Below are positions 61,018-64,000 of a stretch of 64,000 bases of DNA, in pieces. Position 1 is the stretch's first letter. Every line of letters starts with the position of its first letter. Made by a program: the position numbers and the translations under genes. The notes beneath the pieces are model-generated. The model did not search any database and was not told where the DNA came from. It worked only from the letters and a program-made list of their open reading frames with translations. Origin of the DNA: Phragmites australis (taxonomy: Eukaryota > Streptophyta > Magnoliopsida > Poales > Poaceae); NCBI RefSeq assembly GCF_958298935.1, contig NC_084922.1, positions 11,782,501-11,846,500 of the forward strand, read 5' to 3'.

Positions 61018-62406
61018 ACCTCTGTTTTTGTTTCTGTTCTCATTGGTGCCTTTATCGTCTTCTATTGGACGGTGCTGGACCGTTGAAGGGAACACTGTTC
61101 CATGAATCAGGCGTTTGTGTTTACTTTCCTCCCCAATAATCTTGGGTCGAGCTATGTTATAAAGCTGGCCATGTACTTGTTCCAGCTTCGGTATTCAGTA
61201 TGTTTAAGATGCGGCTTTCTGGAAAAACGGACCCACTGAACGCACAAGCTTGCATCGTTTTGACAGGTAACTTGAACTGCAGCAAATGTTGTTTGTGTGA
61301 TTGAAAGGGAACAACTCACTGCCTTTGAAGGTTAGTTTCAGCATTATCCATCGGTTCATATCATCATATGAGTTTTGCATGCTTCCCGGTACGCAAAGAA
61401 TCATATTTTAATTTTAAGTACAATTTTCCTTCAGGAACTGACTGTTACTGGATTATCACTGAATGCATTATTCAGCGCATTCGTGCAACTCTTGTGCACA
61501 ACCTTCGGTAGCATGAAAGACACAATGTCAGAACAAATGTTACTAAGGAAGTCGGAGAAACAGCAATTTTCCGATGTTGTAAGCGGGCTTGTCACGAAAC
61601 GTAGTGTAAGCCTTTCCGACTGAAAAAAAAAAAACTTCCTAGGGTACCAACAAGGGGTCCATTTGTTGTCGTGGGTGATACAATTACCATATTACCTATC
61701 AATTATTGTTATAATTAAGGCACTTAGAGCAATGACAATGTATATTACGCAGGTGGGCAATAAGGTTGTGTCCTAAGTCGATGGTATTTTTTGTTCTATT
61801 TGTCATAATATGTAGTGAATAGAAGGAGGTAGTAAGCTGGTTCTATGTTTTATAAAAAAATCGATCTTATCCTAACTACTGGCTTCTTCCCACGTTTGTC
61901 CGTTCCCTCTCTCACCTCGTCATTCTTCCCCAGCAGTGATGCCCCCTCTTCTTTCCTCTCCCCACATCGATTCCCCCGCATGACCTCGGTCGGATCAACC
62001 TCCCATGGCAAAATCGGAGCCCTGACCCCGCATATCGCTTTTCCCTCTTGCTGATTCGAGCTCTACCTTTGTCTCCGCGGCGCACCTCCATTGTGCCCGA
62101 GTCCTTAGTGGCGGTAAATCCAATCATGGTAGTCCTTCCTGACCTTGGGGTGGCCGGATCTAGTCATGACGGGCATCTCTGACGCCACGGTGGCTTCCAA
62201 TGTCATAGCCTTCATCCGTGGTGGTTTTCCTAGAGGGCCACATCGTCTGGCTGCAGTAGATGGGTGAGGGAGTCCTCCACAGCGTCAGTCGTCATCTTGG
62301 TCGAGTTGGCAGTGGCCTTTACCCCTTTCTCACGTAGCTTTGCGAGGTCGCCCCGGTCCTCTACAAGGTGGTGCTTGTGCGCATGACTCATGGTTGTGGT
62401 GGCCAC
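61018..62406. other. carbonic anhydrase 3' region and intergenic DNA
   Basis: 61018 to about 61350 is likely 3' untranslated region. The rest has short frames without recognised domains. 61860-62230 is GC-rich with a C/T-rich strand, possibly the 5' end of a lost gene. No gene is supported. Confidence 0.4.
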
Positions 62407-64000
62407 TGTTGAGAATAAACACCATATGATCAATTACCAATAGTCATGTCTATTGGGAAGAGATATCTTCCCAATAGACATATCTTTTCATTATGTCTAT
62501 TCAACTTATATAAATATGTAAACACTCTATGAATCAATACAAGAGTTCCATTCTTCCTACTATCTTGATCTCTCTGTCTCTACCGTTCGATACTTTTCTA
62601 ATACAATATTGTATCAGCACTATGATACTACAATAAAGTATGTATGTATTTTATATATGTGATAAGAATTTCAGATCAAATTCTTCAATTCTATATATAG
62701 AATTCTACGGGAGTCAATCCGATGGAGGAAATGTGACTTGTGGATAGTTACACCATAAATTCTATACTTAGGGAAACCAAAATATTTCCAAACTTTTACT
62801 AAGAGATAAGAAAATATTTTGACAATCATTGGACGCGATGTAGTGATTGTTGACTCTAGTCATGCCATAATTACTCTCTCTATGGGTACATAAGTCATAA
62901 TCGTTGATGCTCTATAGTATCTCAATTCAACCCAACCTTATAAGTTATAGGGATATCCGTCAGAATGGTTTTCACATTAAAACCCATATTGACAACAAAG
63001 AGGAATTTCTCCTCTTAATCAACGGATATGGCAAGCTTCCATATATACCATCTGGATTGTACTATACATACATCAAATCCCGTACCATATATTACGTACA
63101 AAATAATTTTTCTATCTTGATCAAATCAAGACTTGGCATGATTGCCTTGGTCACTCTACCTTAGAGATGATGAGAAAAATTATTAACAATTCTATTGGTC
63201 ACGATATTTCCAAAATTTTCATATTAGTGTACACCGTATGTGTTACGGGTAATATTAATTTTAAGGTCCTCTTACCTTAAAATTCAAAATGTGCCACCCA
63301 ATTTCTTGAACACCTTCAAGAATATACATGTGGCTCTATTAAGCAATTTTATGTACCATCTAGGTACTCTATAATGCTGATTGATGCATCGACAAAATAG
63401 TCCCAAATATGTCCCTTATACATAAGGCACCATACTTATACCGAACCCATTGCTCAGATACTTAAAATTAGAGCAAATTATCCTAGACGTAGGATCAAAT
63501 CCATTCACATGGATAATGTCATTCCTTATGGATATTCACTATCCAAACGTCTATGGATGTTCAGCATCCAAATACCCAGCATAAATGTGTACACAAATTC
63601 ATACGCTAGGTCATGGGAACACCCTAACTCTATTATTTTGGAAAATACATGGAGTTAAATGGGATAATATTTTCACAAACTATATTGATTCTATAGAATC
63701 AATCAACACCAAAGACTACAAATTTTTGACAAATAATTTCTCCTAAAAAATTGCAGAAGATCTTCAATTGGATTCAGGTCAAAGTCCATGGCCATGGCAA
63801 GGTGCCTCAAGAACTTGGACTGGACCAAATAGAAGGAAACAATTGAGGTAGAATTGCACTCGTTCAAAAAAAAAGAAAAAGAAAAAGAAATGCCTTCTCT
63901 ACGGAAGAAAAATAGATTTTTATTCCATAAGGTAGTGAAATAGCGAGACTTGTCGCATAAGGATTCACGCAGAGAATCGGCATCAATAATGATGCTACAT
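62407..64000 (+). mobile_element. decayed Ty1/copia element, runs off the window
   Basis: A short LTR of about 205 bp starts TGTTGAGAATAAACACC at 62407 and ends near 62612. It is followed by TATCAGCACTATGATAC, close to the initiator-tRNA-Met primer site TGGTATCAGAGC. Downstream, pieces of pol appear: the GAG-pre-integrase motif TWHDCLGHSTLEMMRKIINN near 63130-63190 and IKSIHMDN of the integrase core near 63500. Most of gag and protease is missing and stops abound. The other LTR would be right of the window. Confidence 0.75.

Overview
The window is nuclear DNA of a flowering plant, almost certainly a grass and probably a panicoid one. It carries split plant genes (beta-tubulin, a mitochondrial gamma carbonic anhydrase, a Golgi-type glycosyltransferase) and grass-type transposable elements: Stowaway, Harbinger, Helitron, hAT, MULE, Tat-like Ty3/gypsy, Ty1/copia and a LINE. 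The species call is an inference from element style and base composition, not from a marker gene.

Layout, left to right. 1-1212: the 5' end of a beta-tubulin gene on the minus strand (first coding exon, a probable leader intron and a TATA box). 1213-7090: intergenic DNA with small DNA transposons, including an 832-bp foldback MULE with a perfect 9-bp target duplication. 7098-11690: a glycosyltransferase-like gene on the minus strand, modelled in three exons as 618 aa, with further exon-like pieces just downstream. 12331-14290: an unidentified split gene on the minus strand. 14570-16000: GC-rich DNA holding a stray WHEP domain like that of plant glycyl-tRNA synthetase.

16030-26551: a large decayed MULE carrying mudrA remains, a plant-mobile-domain gene and a GRF-like gene. 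It is broken by a non-autonomous LTR retrotransposon. 27127-42755: a second decayed MULE with mudrA N-terminus remains and a GRF zinc-finger gene. Nested in it are a 691-bp hAT-type element with a perfect 8-bp duplication and a 12.6-kb Tat-like gypsy element with a perfect 5-bp duplication. The gypsy element has an antisense accessory gene, and that gene is itself split by a solo LTR.

44879-61017: a gamma carbonic anhydrase gene (mitochondrial complex I subunit) on the plus strand, five exons, 263 aa. Its first intron is about 13.25 kb and is a trap for mobile DNA. It holds a Harbinger-type element that captured exons of a calreticulin-3 gene, a 5'-truncated LINE, and a Helitron that captured exon 1 of UMP synthase. 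Inside the Helitron sits a hAT transposon whose spliced 718-aa transposase is uninterrupted. 62407-64000: a decayed copia element running off the right edge.

The expressed cellular genes are probably only the tubulin, the glycosyltransferase, the unidentified gene and the carbonic anhydrase. The rest is a layered record of transposition, gene capture and decay.
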